Shown piece after piece: positions 6,942 through 15,067 of a stretch of DNA of 16,243 nt. The position numbers were made by a program, and so were the translations under genes. The DNA comes from Sphingobium sp. CCH11-B1 (GTDB lineage Bacteria; Pseudomonadota; Alphaproteobacteria; Sphingomonadales; Sphingomonadaceae). The DNA lies in the NCBI RefSeq assembly GCF_001556865.1, contig NZ_LSJY01000027.1:1-16243 (forward strand). The letters run 5' to 3'. The notes beneath the pieces are model-generated. The model was given only the letters and a program-made list of their open reading frames with translations. It did no database searches and was not told where the DNA came from. How positions within the stretch are numbered: position 1 is the stretch's first letter; each line of letters opens with the position of its first letter.

Positions 6942-7679
6942 TCAGAAGGTCAGGCCCACTCGGCCGATCAGGCTGGCGCCAGCGTGTGCGCCATCCATCG
7001 CCGCGATGTCCGTGTCGGCATAGCGCAGCCCGGCAGACCAGCGGCCGCGATACCAGTCGAGCGCCACGCCATGATCCCAATAGTCGCCGCCGGGGCGCAG
7101 GCGGGCGGCGCGGGCGGGATCGCGCGTGTCGCCGGTCGAGCGGCCGACATGGCCCGAGAGCGTCAGCGGCGTGCCGGGAATGGCGGCCCATGCGGCGGCC
7201 GAGACATAGAGGAGATCGCCGCCGATCGCCGACTGGCGCGGGGCGTAGCGGGCGGCGAGATCAACGCCGGCGGGGCCAAGCGTGAAACCGGCGATCGCGC
7301 CCACTTCGCCATAGCCCTGGCCTGATGCGCCGGGGAAGAGATAATAGCGGCCTTCCCCGGTCAGGCGCCAGCCGCCCAGTTGCCGGACGAAGGTTGCGCC
7401 GAGATCGACCGCCGCGTCGGGGCCGCCGTGGCGGGCGCTGCCCCAAAGCGTCGTCGCCGCGCCATCGAGACTCAGACCGCCGGCGATAGGGATGGAGAGC
7501 GCCCCGCGCAGCACGGGATCGCCGTCGCTCCAACTGAGGCCCCGCCGGCGGTCGTCGCTTGCCGCTTCGACCGTGACGCTGGGGCGGCCAGCATATTGGG
7601 CGGCGGCCGGCATGGCATGGCTGGCGAGCAGCAATGCTCCCAGCCATGCCGCAGCAAAGAGGCGGTCAGTTCGACGCAA
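6942..7679 (-). CDS. TorF-family putative porin
   Basis: The frame is open far upstream, but the portion before about 7679 is Arg/Ser/Pro-rich and antisense-like. A TTG at 7677-7679 would give a 245-residue protein beginning with a good Sec signal peptide: Arg at 2-3, a hydrophobic run at about 8-20, and cleavage near AAA-Q at 25-28. This start overlaps the upstream gene by 14 bases and is inferred, with no clear ribosome-binding site. The mature part resembles TorF/Gcw_chp proteins: an opening EAASDDRRRGLSWSDGDPVL like their EVASDYRFRGLS motif, then alternating beta-strands and a C-terminal Phe. Such proteins are thought to be outer-membrane barrels, but transport has rarely been shown. Coexpression with the small secreted protein upstream is likely. 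Confidence 0.75.
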   Translation of the reverse strand: MRRTDRLFAAAWLGALLLASHAMPAAAQYAGRPSVTVEAASDDRRRGLSWSDGDPVLRGALSIPIAGGLSLDGAATTLWGSARHGGPDAAVDLGATFVRQLGGWRLTGEGRYYLFPGASGQGYGEVGAIAGFTLGPAGVDLAARYAPRQSAIGGDLLYVSAAAWAAIPGTPLTLSGHVGRSTGDTRDPARAARLRPGGDYWDHGVALDWYRGRWSAGLRYADTDIAAMDGAHAGASLIGRVGLTF

Positions 7680-8076
7680 GGGCGCGGGCCGAATCCAGCT
7701 CTGCGAGCAAGGGCGCGCGGTCGGCCTGCGCCACGGCGACGAGATGCGCCTGGATGGCATCGCGATGCCGCGCGATCGTCGTTTCACCCGGCTGGCGGGC
7801 GGGGTGGCATGCGCCGGGCTCGCTGCCCGAAAAGCGCTTGTCGGTCGAAATCGCGCGGGCATGGGCGGGGCCATGGTCCAGCGCCCGGTCGACGACGATG
7901 GTCGCAGTCCACTGGCAGCGCTGGCCGTCCATGCGGATGCCCGCCCGTGCGCCGACCGTCTTCGCCTGCACGTCCGCGCGGGCGGTGTAGGTGGCGCCGA
8001 TGCGCTGGCCATGATGGTCGATGGTCACGCTGTGGCTCGCGGCGGCGGCCGCGAGGGCGATGAGAGCGATGCTCAT
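7666..8076 (-). CDS. Small secreted or periplasmic protein of unknown function (136 aa)
   Basis: An ATG at 8074-8076 preceded by AGGAG seven bases upstream gives 136 residues. The first 15 are a short hydrophobic, Ala-rich signal sequence, so the mature protein probably starts near SHSVTID. It has two cysteines, C54 and C90, which could form a periplasmic disulfide, and a His-rich short stretch (HH 21-22). The C-terminal third (about 100-133) is helical. I do not recognise a family. The frame stays open upstream to 8730, but the ribosome-binding site and signal sequence favour this start. It overlaps the porin gene and is probably the first gene of an operon with it. Confidence 0.7.
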   Translation of the reverse strand: MSIALIALAAAAASHSVTIDHHGQRIGATYTARADVQAKTVGARAGIRMDGQRCQWTATIVVDRALDHGPAHARAISTDKRFSGSEPGACHPARQPGETTIARHRDAIQAHLVAVAQADRAPLLAELDSARALASN

Positions 8077-8250
8077 GTCTGTTCTCCTGTTATGCGCCGG
8101 GCTTTGCTGCCCGGTCGCACGGCGGATGTAGGGGGCTCCTGTTTCCAGCCTGTTTCTGGACCATGATGAAAGACGTTCGATGCCAATGTGGATCAGTGGG
8201 AAGGCGAAGTTCACACCATGACGCCACGCATTTCCGCCAAAAGCGGTCGC

Positions 8251-8316
8251 GACGCGCTCGCGAGGCTTTCGCCACGCGCCACCGACGCGTTCGCGACGCT
8301 TCTCCGACGCCTCTCT
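8251..8316. repeat. 33-bp direct repeat, two tandem copies
   Basis: Units begin at 8251 and 8284. Over the first 27 positions 21 match, sharing GACGCG, TCGCGA and GCTT. Because 33 is a multiple of 3, the minus-strand frame reads as an 11-residue repeat with RRERV/PRERV cores. It could be a piece of an Arg-rich peptide, a structured mRNA leader, or nucleoid-protein binding sites. Nothing in the sequence decides between these. Confidence 0.55.
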
Positions 8317-8452
8317 TCCTATTGGAGCATGACGATGGGTCGGCAGGCTGGATGGTTGCGTCATGCCGGTGGGTAGATCAGAGAAATTCCTATTTTGGAA
8401 GGGGTTAGCTCGAAATGGTGGGCTTCGGCGCTTGGGAGCGATCAGGATGCCG

Positions 8453-8474
8453 GACCCCGGTGGGTGCCGGGGTC
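8453..8474 (-). terminator. GACCCCGG hairpin 3' of mfd
   Basis: GACCCCGG (8453-8460) and CCGGGGTC (8467-8474) form a perfect 8-bp stem with a 6-base loop. The hairpin starts 18 bases past the mfd stop, so it could end or protect the mfd transcript. No T-run follows, so intrinsic termination is uncertain. Confidence 0.45.
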
Positions 8475-8492
8475 GCGGGGTGAAGAGGGGGC

Positions 8493-11400
8493 TTATCCCG
8501 CCGCTTTCGCCAGCCCCTTCGACAGTTGCAGCGCGCCGTTCAATCGGGCCTGCGGGTCGCCCCAGGCGCGGTTGACGACCACCTTGCTGTCCGGGCGCAG
8601 TCGCGCGACGCCGTCGAGGCGCTGGATATAGGCAACGAGCCCTTCGGGACGCGGGAAGCGATCCTCGAAGAAGCTGACCAGCGCGCCCTTTGGTCCCACG
8701 TCGATCTTGGCGATGTTGGCGGCGACGCAATTCTGCTTGATCTCGATGATCTTGAGCAGGTTTTGCGTGGGCAGCGGCAACTTGCCGAAGCGGTCGATAA
8801 GCTCGGCGGCGAAGGATTCGAGACCCTGCCGGTCCTCCAGTTCGTTGATGCGGCGGTAGAGACCCATGCGCAGGTCGAGGTCCGGCACGAATTCTTCGGG
8901 GATGAGGATGGGCGCATCGACCGTGATCTGCGGCGAGAAGTCCTCGCTGCGCCGCTCGGCAGCGATGCCGCCTGCCTTGGCGTCGAGGATCGCGTCCTCC
9001 AGCATGGATTGGTAGAGTTCGAAGCCGACTTCCTTGATATGGCCCGACTGTTCGTCGCCGACGAGATTGCCCGCGCCGCGAATGTCGAGATCGTGGCTGG
9101 CAAGCTGAAAGCCCGCGCCCAGCGTGTCGAGATCGGACAATACCTTGAGCCGCTTTTCCGCCGTTTCGGTGATGATGCGGTTGGCGGGGGTGGTCATATA
9201 GGCATAGGCGCGCGTCTTCGACCGGCCCACGCGCCCGCGTAGCTGATAGAGCTGCGCCAGGCCGAAGCGGTCGGCGCGGTGGATGATCAGCGTATTGGCG
9301 CTGGGGATGTCGAGGCCGGATTCGACGATGGTGGTCGAGAGGAGCACGTCATAGCGCTTGTCGTAGAAGGCGGACATGCGCTCCTCGACTTCGGTGGCGC
9401 TCATCTGGCCATGGGCGACGATGGGTTTCACCTCCGGCACTTCGGTGCGCAGGAAGTCCTCGATCTCGGTCAGATCGGCGATGCGGGGGACGACGAAGAA
9501 GCTCTGGCCGCCGCGATAATGTTCGCGCAGCAGCGCCTCGCGGATGACGACGCCGTCCCACGGCATGACATAGGTGCGCACCGCGAGGCGATCGACCGGC
9601 GGTGTCTGGATGACGGAAAGTTCGCGCAGGCCCGACATCGCCATCTGGAGCGTGCGGGGGATGGGCGTGGCGGTGAGCGTCAGCACATGGACGTCGGTCT
9701 TGAGCGACTTCAGCCGTTCCTTGTGGGTGACGCCGAACCGCTGTTCCTCGTCCACGATGACCAGGCCGAGGCGTTTGAATTCGATCCCCTTGGCGAGCAG
9801 GGCGTGGGTGCCGACGACGATGTCGATGCTGCCGTCGGCAAGGCCGGCCTTCACCGCCTTCGCCTCCTTGTCGGGGACCAGGCGGGAAAGGCGGCCGATC
9901 TCGATCGGGAAGCCACGGAAACGGTCCACGAAATTCATGTGGTGCTGGCGCGCGAGCAGGGTGGTGGGGCAGATCACGACGACCTGCATGCCCGCCATCG
10001 CCGCGACGAAGGCGGCACGCAGGGCCACCTCTGTCTTGCCGAAACCGACATCGCCGCAGACGAGCCGGTCCATCGGCTTGCCCGCGCCCAGATCCTCTAT
10101 CACGTCGCTGATGGCGCGGTCCTGATCGTCCGTTTCCTGATAGGGGAAGCGGTCCACGAAGGCGGGGTATCCGGCATGGTCGGGTTCCGCCACGGTGGCA
10201 GGGCGCAGCGCGCGGGCGGCGGCGGTCTTGAGCAGTTCGCCCGCGATTTCGCGGATGCGCTCCTTCATCCTGGCCTTGCGCCGTTGCCAGGCTTCGCCAC
10301 CGAGCTTGTCGAGGCTTACGCCGTCCGTTTCCGAGCCGTAGCGGGAGAGGACTTCGAGATTTTCTACGGGAACGTAGAGCTTGTCGCCGCCGGCATATTC
10401 CAGGGCGACGCAGTCATGCGCGGCCTTGCTGACCGGGATTTGCGTCAGGCCGTCATAGCGGCCGATGCCGTGATCGCGGTGGACGACGAGGTCGCCGGGG
10501 GTGAGGGTGGCGAGTTCCTGCAGGAAAGCATCGGCGCTCTTCTTGCGCTTGGCGCGGCGGACCAGGCGGTCGCCCAGCATGTCCTGTTCCGTGAGGACGG
10601 CCACATCGGGGGCGGTGAAGCCATGGTCGAGGCCAAGGACGATCAGCGTCACGCGGCCGTCGGCGGCAAGGCCCAGCGCCTCCTGCCAGTCGTCGGCGGC
10701 GGCGAGGCGGGCAACGCCATGGTCGGCGAGCAGGCCGGAGAGACGTTCACGCGCGCCGCCCGAATAGCTGGCGATCACGACCTTCTTCTTACCTCGGCGC
10801 AGGCTGTCGATATGCTTGCCGACGGCTTCGTAGATATTGGCGTTCTGCGCCCGTTCGGGGGTGAAGTCGCGCGGACCGTCCACTGCGAAGTCGAGCACGG
10901 TCGCGCTTTCCGGTTCGTGGAAAGGCGTGGTCGCGTGCATCGGCAGGGTCGCGGCGGCTGCATCCCATTCGGCGGCGTCGAGATAAAGGGCTTCGGGTTT
11001 CAGGGGGCGGTAGGAGCCGGGGTCGGCGGATTTAGCCTGCACCCGGTTGGCGTGATAGTCGCGGATCGCCTCGAACCGGCTGTCCGCCGCGCCCGCGACG
11101 CCATGGTCGCGCACGATGACCGCATCGCCCAGATGATCGGTCAGGGGGACCAGCTTCTCCTCGAACAGGGGGAGCCAGTGCTCCATGCCGGCAAGGCGGC
11201 GGCCGTCGCTGACCGCCTGATAGAGCGGATCGCCGGTCGCGGTCGCGCCAAAGGTTTCGCGGTAGCGCAGGCGGAAGCGCTTGATCGTGTCCTCGTCCAG
11301 CAGCGCTTCGGAGGCGGGGAGGAGGGTGAAGCCATCGACGCTTCCCGTGGTGCGCTGGTCGGTGGGGTCGAAGCGGCGGACGGTCTCGATCTCGTCGCCG

Positions 11401-11954
11401 AAAAAGTCGAGCCGCAAGGGCTGCTCCTCGCCGCCGGGGAAGAGATCGACGATGCCGCCGCGAATGGCGAATTCGCCCCGGTCGTGCACGGTGTCGGTTC
11501 GGACATAGCCGTTCGCCTGAAGCATTTCGGCCAGGCGCTGGATGGCGATCCGTTCCTTGGGCGCGAGCTTTGCGACCAGCTGGCGGACGCGGAAGGGGGT
11601 GAGCGTGCGCTGGGTCATCGCCGCCAGCGTGGTGACGACCAGTTGCGCGCCCCTGGGCCTGGCCTGAAGCGCGTGGAGGCCGGCAAGGCGCGCGGAGGCG
11701 GCGCGAAGCGAAGGGCTGGCCCGATCATAGGGCAGGCAGTCCCAGGCCGGAATCTCGATCACCTCCAGTTCCGGCGCGAAGGTCGGCGCGGTATCGGCGA
11801 TGGCGCGCATCTGCTGTTCGTCGGCGGCGATGAACACGGCACGCGTCGCCGCGGCGCGGGCGAGGTCAGCGAGCAGCCAGGGCTGGAAGCCGGCGGGAAC
11901 GCCGGAGAGGGTGAGGGGCTTTGCGGCTTTGAGGATTTTCTGGAGGTCGGTCAT
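8493..11954 (-). CDS. mfd: Transcription-repair coupling factor Mfd
   Basis: Mfd is an ATP-driven translocase that removes RNA polymerase stalled at DNA lesions and recruits UvrA for nucleotide-excision repair. The 1153-residue protein has the family's order. First comes a UvrB-like N-terminal module with GYVRTDTVHDRGEFAIRGGI, then an RNA-polymerase-interacting domain near 485-560 opening with GDLVVHRDHGIGRY. The SF2 motor has Walker A GDVGFGKT near 635 and DEEQ near 735, and motif VI (QLRGRVGR) lies near 908. A C-terminal regulatory domain follows. I chose the ATG at 11952-11954 because MTDLQKIL fits family N-termini, though no Shine-Dalgarno precedes it. An in-frame ATG at 11988-11990 has AAGG eight bases upstream but would add 12 residues encoded by a REP-like palindrome. 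It follows sdhE on the same strand after 100 bp. Confidence 0.96.
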   Translation of the reverse strand: MTDLQKILKAAKPLTLSGVPAGFQPWLLADLARAAATRAVFIAADEQQMRAIADTAPTFAPELEVIEIPAWDCLPYDRASPSLRAASARLAGLHALQARPRGAQLVVTTLAAMTQRTLTPFRVRQLVAKLAPKERIAIQRLAEMLQANGYVRTDTVHDRGEFAIRGGIVDLFPGGEEQPLRLDFFGDEIETVRRFDPTDQRTTGSVDGFTLLPASEALLDEDTIKRFRLRYRETFGATATGDPLYQAVSDGRRLAGMEHWLPLFEEKLVPLTDHLGDAVIVRDHGVAGAADSRFEAIRDYHANRVQAKSADPGSYRPLKPEALYLDAAEWDAAAATLPMHATTPFHEPESATVLDFAVDGPRDFTPERAQNANIYEAVGKHIDSLRRGKKKVVIASYSGGARERLSGLLADHGVARLAAADDWQEALGLAADGRVTLIVLGLDHGFTAPDVAVLTEQDMLGDRLVRRAKRKKSADAFLQELATLTPGDLVVHRDHGIGRYDGLTQIPVSKAAHDCVALEYAGGDKLYVPVENLEVLSRYGSETDGVSLDKLGGEAWQRRKARMKERIREIAGELLKTAAARALRPATVAEPDHAGYPAFVDRFPYQETDDQDRAISDVIEDLGAGKPMDRLVCGDVGFGKTEVALRAAFVAAMAGMQVVVICPTTLLARQHHMNFVDRFRGFPIEIGRLSRLVPDKEAKAVKAGLADGSIDIVVGTHALLAKGIEFKRLGLVIVDEEQRFGVTHKERLKSLKTDVHVLTLTATPIPRTLQMAMSGLRELSVIQTPPVDRLAVRTYVMPWDGVVIREALLREHYRGGQSFFVVPRIADLTEIEDFLRTEVPEVKPIVAHGQMSATEVEERMSAFYDKRYDVLLSTTIVESGLDIPSANTLIIHRADRFGLAQLYQLRGRVGRSKTRAYAYMTTPANRIITETAEKRLKVLSDLDTLGAGFQLASHDLDIRGAGNLVGDEQSGHIKEVGFELYQSMLEDAILDAKAGGIAAERRSEDFSPQITVDAPILIPEEFVPDLDLRMGLYRRINELEDRQGLESFAAELIDRFGKLPLPTQNLLKIIEIKQNCVAANIAKIDVGPKGALVSFFEDRFPRPEGLVAYIQRLDGVARLRPDSKVVVNRAWGDPQARLNGALQLSKGLAKAAG

Positions 11955-11963
11955 AGGAGGCTG

Positions 11964-12046
11964 GTCATTCCCGCGAAGGCGGGAATCCATCTCCCATACC
12001 TTGCAATGTAGGCTTGTGCCGAAGATGGAGGCCCGCCTTCGCGGGG
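11964..12046. repeat. Inverted pair of REP-like palindromes between sdhE and mfd
   Basis: Copy one (11964-11994) contains ATTCCCGC-gaag-GCGGGAAT, an 8-bp stem, followed by CCATCTCC. This form resembles small palindromes scattered in many proteobacterial genomes. Copy two (core 12024-12046) is in the opposite orientation: its reverse complement matches 11969-11991 at 20 of 23 bases, with the AA/CC change the main difference. RNA could form two small hairpins or one long stem of about 20 bp across the sdhE-mfd gap, limiting readthrough or protecting the upstream mRNA. Confidence 0.75.
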
Positions 12047-12054
12047 TGGCTGGA

Positions 12055-12318
12055 CTAGACGATCTTCACGAAATCGAGCTTGAGGAAACGGTCCATCATC
12101 GGGCCTTGCCATTCCGGCGGCACGGGGATGGTGCCCAGCGCCCAGCCCATGATGTCAGCGTCCTGTTCTTCCATGAAACGCTCGAACCAGGCGATCTCCT
12201 CTTCGTTCCATGTGTCGTGATACCGGTCGAAAAAGCCGCCGACCGTATAGTCCGCTTCCCGCGTGCCGCGGTGCCAGGCGCGAAACTTGATGCGGCGCAG
12301 ATGGGGATTGTCGTTCAC
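12055..12318 (-). CDS. sdhE: Succinate dehydrogenase assembly factor SdhE (FAD assembly factor)
   Basis: SdhE helps attach FAD covalently to the flavoprotein subunit of succinate dehydrogenase in the cytoplasm. The 87-residue product matches the family in length and in its RRIKFRAWHRGTRE segment (about 8-21), which holds the conserved RGxxE motif. The acidic, Trp-rich helical C-terminal part (NEEEIAWFERFMEEQDADIMGW) is also typical. I start it at GTG (12316-12318) because AAGGA sits seven bases upstream. An ATG at 12349-12351 would add 11 residues (MVRPCPPKEQI) that do not look like family sequence. It is divergent from recG and precedes mfd. As I recall, the recG-sdhE-mfd arrangement is common in sphingomonads and relatives. 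Confidence 0.92.
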   Translation of the reverse strand: MNDNPHLRRIKFRAWHRGTREADYTVGGFFDRYHDTWNEEEIAWFERFMEEQDADIMGWALGTIPVPPEWQGPMMDRFLKLDFVKIV

Positions 12319-12461
12319 AATTTGTTCCTTTGGCGGGCATGGTCGAACCACCGATCAGGCATTTGCAGGACCGTGCCGGCTGGCATCATCTGTTGTCGCA
12401 TTTTCCGAGTCAGCGACCGTTCCGGCCGCTTCGAAAATGCTCTAGAGCGCGTGAGATAGAC
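12319..12461. promoter_or_regulatory. Divergent sdhE/recG promoter region
   Basis: The 143 bp between the two divergent starts must carry both promoters. An inverted repeat GCATTTTC (12398-12405) / GAAAATGC (12433-12440), with a 27-base spacer, and a perfect 10-base palindrome GCTCTAGAGC (12439-12448) lie on the recG side. They could be operator-like or simply fold in the leader RNA. No convincing -35/-10 pair was found by eye. Confidence 0.4.
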
Positions 12462-14525
12462 ATGCGACCCGATATTCTCAATCCGCTCTTTGCCGAAATT
12501 TCCCTGTTCAAGGGGGTGGGGCCGGCGCTTGCGCGGCCGCTGGAGCGGCTGGACCTCAGGCGCGCGGTCGATGTCGCCTTTCACTTGCCGGTGAGCTGGG
12601 TCGACAGGAAGCTGACCGACGAACTGGAGATGGGCGATGCTGGGCGGGTGATCGGGGTCATGCTGACGCCGGTCGACTATCGCGCCAGCGGCAGCGCGCG
12701 CGCGCCTTTCCGGGTGCAGGCGGTGGACGGACATGGCAATGGCGTGTCCCTCGTCTATTTCGGAAAGAACAGCGCCTGGCCGCGCAAGCTGCTTCCGCTG
12801 GGCGAGCCCAAATTCGTGTCGGGCAAGCTGGAGGCCTATGGCGAGAACCTCCAGATCGTGCATCCCGACCATGTGCTGCCGCCCGAGGAAGCGGCCACGG
12901 TGCCGGCGCGCGAGTCGGTCTATGGCCTGTCGGAAGGGCTGACCAACAACCGGATGCGGGATCTGGCGGGGCAGGCGCTGGCGCGCGCGCCCGAGCTGCC
13001 GGAATGGATCGAGCCAAGCCTGCTGGCGGGCAAGGGCTGGCCGGGCTGGCGCGAGGCGCTTGTCCGGGCCCATGCCGATCCGTCGGACGCCAAGGCGCGC
13101 GAGCGGCTGGCCTATGACGAGATTTTCGCAGGCCAGCTGGCGCTGATGCTGGTGCGGCAATCGTCGCGTCGCAGGCGCGGCGTGCCGATCGAAGGCGACG
13201 GGCGGCTGCGCGCGATGCTCAAGCTGCCCTTCGCGCCGACGGGCGCGCAGCGGCGGGCGATCGGAGAGATTGAGGGCGACATGGCGCAGGCGACGCCGAT
13301 GCTGCGGCTGCTGCAGGGCGACGTGGGATCGGGCAAGACGCTGGTGGCGCTGATGGCGCTGCTCAATGCGGTCGAGGCGGGGATGCAGGGGGCGATGCTG
13401 GCGCCGACCGAAATCCTGGCGCGGCAGCATCATGAGACGCTGCGGAAGATGGCCGGCGGCTTGCCAGTGGAGATCGCCATCCTCACCGGGCGCGAGAAGG
13501 GCAAGGTGCGCGAGGCGACGCTGATGGGGCTGGCGGACGGGAGCATCGACATATTGGTCGGCACCCACGCCATCTTTCAGGAAGCGGTGCAGTATAAGCG
13601 GCTGGGCCTGGCCGTCATCGACGAGCAGCATCGCTTCGGCGTGGCGCAGCGCATGATGCTGGCCAGCAAGGCTGCCCAGGCGCCGCACCTGCTGGTGATG
13701 ACGGCGACGCCCATCCCCCGCACGCTCACATTGACCTATTATGGGGAGATGGACGTGTCGCGGCTGGACGAGATGCCGCCGGGCCGCCAACCGATCCAGA
13801 CGCTGGTCATGTCGGCCAGCCGGCTGGACGAGGTGGTGGATGCGCTTGCCCGCCATGTCGAAGCCGGCGGGCAAGCCTATTGGGTATGTCCGCTGGTCGA
13901 GGAGAGCGAAACCAGCGATCAGGCGGCCGCGGAAGCGCGGGCGGAGTCCCTGAAGCTGCGTTTCGGGGACCGGGTGGGGCTGGTCCACGGGCGAATGAAG
14001 GGGCCGGAAAAGGACGCGGCGATGGAAGCCTTTGCCGCCAACCGGACGCAGATTCTCGTGGCGACGACGGTGATCGAGGTGGGCGTGGACGTCCCCAATT
14101 CCAGCCTCATCATCATCGAGGGGGCGGACCGCTTCGGCCTTGCGCAGCTGCACCAGTTGCGCGGGCGCGTGGGGCGGGGGGACAAGCCGTCCACCTGCCT
14201 GCTGCTGCGCGGCAATGCGCTGGGCGAGACATCGCGGGCGCGGCTGGCGCTGATGCGGGAAACGAATGACGGCTTCCGCATCGCGGAGGAGGATTTGAAG
14301 CTGAGGGGCGCGGGCGAGGTGCTGGGCACGCGCCAGTCGGGCGACGCGCAATTGAAACTCGCCACCCCGGAGCATGTGGCGGCGCTGGTGGATGCGGCGC
14401 GGGACGACGCGCATCTGTTGATCGAACGGGACGGCGGACTCGACAGCGCGCGCGGGCAGGCGGCACGGACCTGCCTCTATCTGTTCGAGAAGGATGCGGC
14501 GGTCGGGCTGCTGCGCGGCGGCTGA
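12462..14525 (+). CDS. recG: ATP-dependent DNA helicase RecG
   Basis: RecG is a branch-migrating SF2 helicase that rewinds stalled replication forks and processes Holliday junctions. The 687-residue protein begins with an OB-fold wedge domain (about 50-190). Walker A GDVGSGKT lies at 286-293, the DEQH box at 387-390, and a QLRGRVGRG motif VI near 562-570. The C-terminal segment includes the TRG-like LRGAGEVLGTRQSG. The frame is open for 44 codons further upstream, but that stretch (from 12330) is unlike the family and overlaps the promoter region. The ATG at 12462, giving MRPDILNPLFAEIS, fits family N-termini. It is divergent from sdhE. Only 8 bp separate its stop from that of the convergent response regulator. 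Confidence 0.95.
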   Translation: MRPDILNPLFAEISLFKGVGPALARPLERLDLRRAVDVAFHLPVSWVDRKLTDELEMGDAGRVIGVMLTPVDYRASGSARAPFRVQAVDGHGNGVSLVYFGKNSAWPRKLLPLGEPKFVSGKLEAYGENLQIVHPDHVLPPEEAATVPARESVYGLSEGLTNNRMRDLAGQALARAPELPEWIEPSLLAGKGWPGWREALVRAHADPSDAKARERLAYDEIFAGQLALMLVRQSSRRRRGVPIEGDGRLRAMLKLPFAPTGAQRRAIGEIEGDMAQATPMLRLLQGDVGSGKTLVALMALLNAVEAGMQGAMLAPTEILARQHHETLRKMAGGLPVEIAILTGREKGKVREATLMGLADGSIDILVGTHAIFQEAVQYKRLGLAVIDEQHRFGVAQRMMLASKAAQAPHLLVMTATPIPRTLTLTYYGEMDVSRLDEMPPGRQPIQTLVMSASRLDEVVDALARHVEAGGQAYWVCPLVEESETSDQAAAEARAESLKLRFGDRVGLVHGRMKGPEKDAAMEAFAANRTQILVATTVIEVGVDVPNSSLIIIEGADRFGLAQLHQLRGRVGRGDKPSTCLLLRGNALGETSRARLALMRETNDGFRIAEEDLKLRGAGEVLGTRQSGDAQLKLATPEHVAALVDAARDDAHLLIERDGGLDSARGQAARTCLYLFEKDAAVGLLRGG

Positions 14526-14533
14526 GGGTAGCC

Positions 14534-15067
14534 CTATCCGACCTGCCGCTTGGCGAGCTTTCGCGCCAGCGTGCGGCGGTGCATTCCCAGCCGGCGCGCG
14601 GCTTCGGAAATATTGAAGTCGCTGTCCTTGAGCACTTCGTGGATATGTTCCCATTCCAGCGTCTTGATGGAGGTGGGGCGGGGCGCCAGCGGCGTGTCGG
14701 GATTGCCCGCGCCCCGCGCGAACGCGGCCTCTATGTCGTCGGTGTTGGATGGCTTGGCGAGATAGTTGGTCGCGCCGAGCTTGATCGCCTCCACCGCCGT
14801 CGCGATGCTGGCGAAGCCGGTCAGCACCACGATCAGCATGGCCGGATCATGAGCGTGGAGCGCCTGGACACAGGCGAGGCCGGATTGCGGGCCGAGCTTC
14901 AGGTCGACCACGGCATGGCCGAACGTACCGCCGGAGAGCAGCGCCTGCACCGCCTCCAGACTGTCGGCCAGCGCGACATCATAGCCGCGCCGCTCGAAGG
15001 ATCGTTTGAGGGTGCGGGCGAAAGCCTCGTCGTCCTCGACGATCAGCAGCCGCTTGTCATTCGCCAT
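14534..15067 (-). CDS. PrrA/RegA/ActR-type redox response regulator
   Basis: This 177-residue two-domain regulator has a receiver (about 6-118) with acidic residues E11, D12 and D13, phospho-acceptor D55, T83 and K105. The last is in the block AVEAIKLGATNYLAKPSNTDDIEAAF, nearly diagnostic of the PrrA/RegA/ActR family. A short linker leads to a Fis-like helix-turn-helix (about 137-175) with NISEAARRLGMHRRTLARKL. Family members bind DNA when phosphorylated and control respiration, nitrogen, carbon and energy genes in response to oxygen and redox state. I use the ATG at 15065-15067. It overlaps the kinase gene by 11 bases, so the pair is almost certainly co-translated. The upstream open frame to 15247 is antisense-like. 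Which target genes it controls here cannot be read from the window. Confidence 0.93.
   Translation of the reverse strand: MANDKRLLIVEDDEAFARTLKRSFERRGYDVALADSLEAVQALLSGGTFGHAVVDLKLGPQSGLACVQALHAHDPAMLIVVLTGFASIATAVEAIKLGATNYLAKPSNTDDIEAAFARGAGNPDTPLAPRPTSIKTLEWEHIHEVLKDSDFNISEAARRLGMHRRTLARKLAKRQVG

Larger units (their letters stand above)
8077..8492. other. 416-bp intergenic region between mfd and the small secreted protein
   Basis: No independent gene is convincing here. It must hold the minus-strand promoter of the secreted-protein/porin/MAPEG unit and the end of the mfd transcript. It contains a 33-bp tandem repeat and a hairpin, both listed separately. A minus-strand frame runs through it in phase with the secreted protein, giving an Arg-rich stretch from an ATG at 8362-8364. 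This is more likely high-GC chance or a long leader than a real N-terminal extension. Confidence 0.5.

Noticed and set aside
9279..12011. 910-codon open frame on the plus strand opposite mfd
   Set aside because: It lies exactly antisense to a protein with complete Mfd motifs. Its Gly-, Asp- and Ala-rich composition is what a high-GC gene produces on the other strand, and no domain is recognisable.
12330..12461. 44-codon upstream extension of recG
   Set aside because: The extra residues do not resemble RecG, and the stretch is needed as promoter space between divergent genes. The ATG at 12462 fits the family.
12315..14654. 779-codon open frame on the minus strand opposite recG
   Set aside because: It is antisense to recG, has Arg-, Gln- and His-rich low-complexity composition, has no domain, and runs across the recG/regulator junction.
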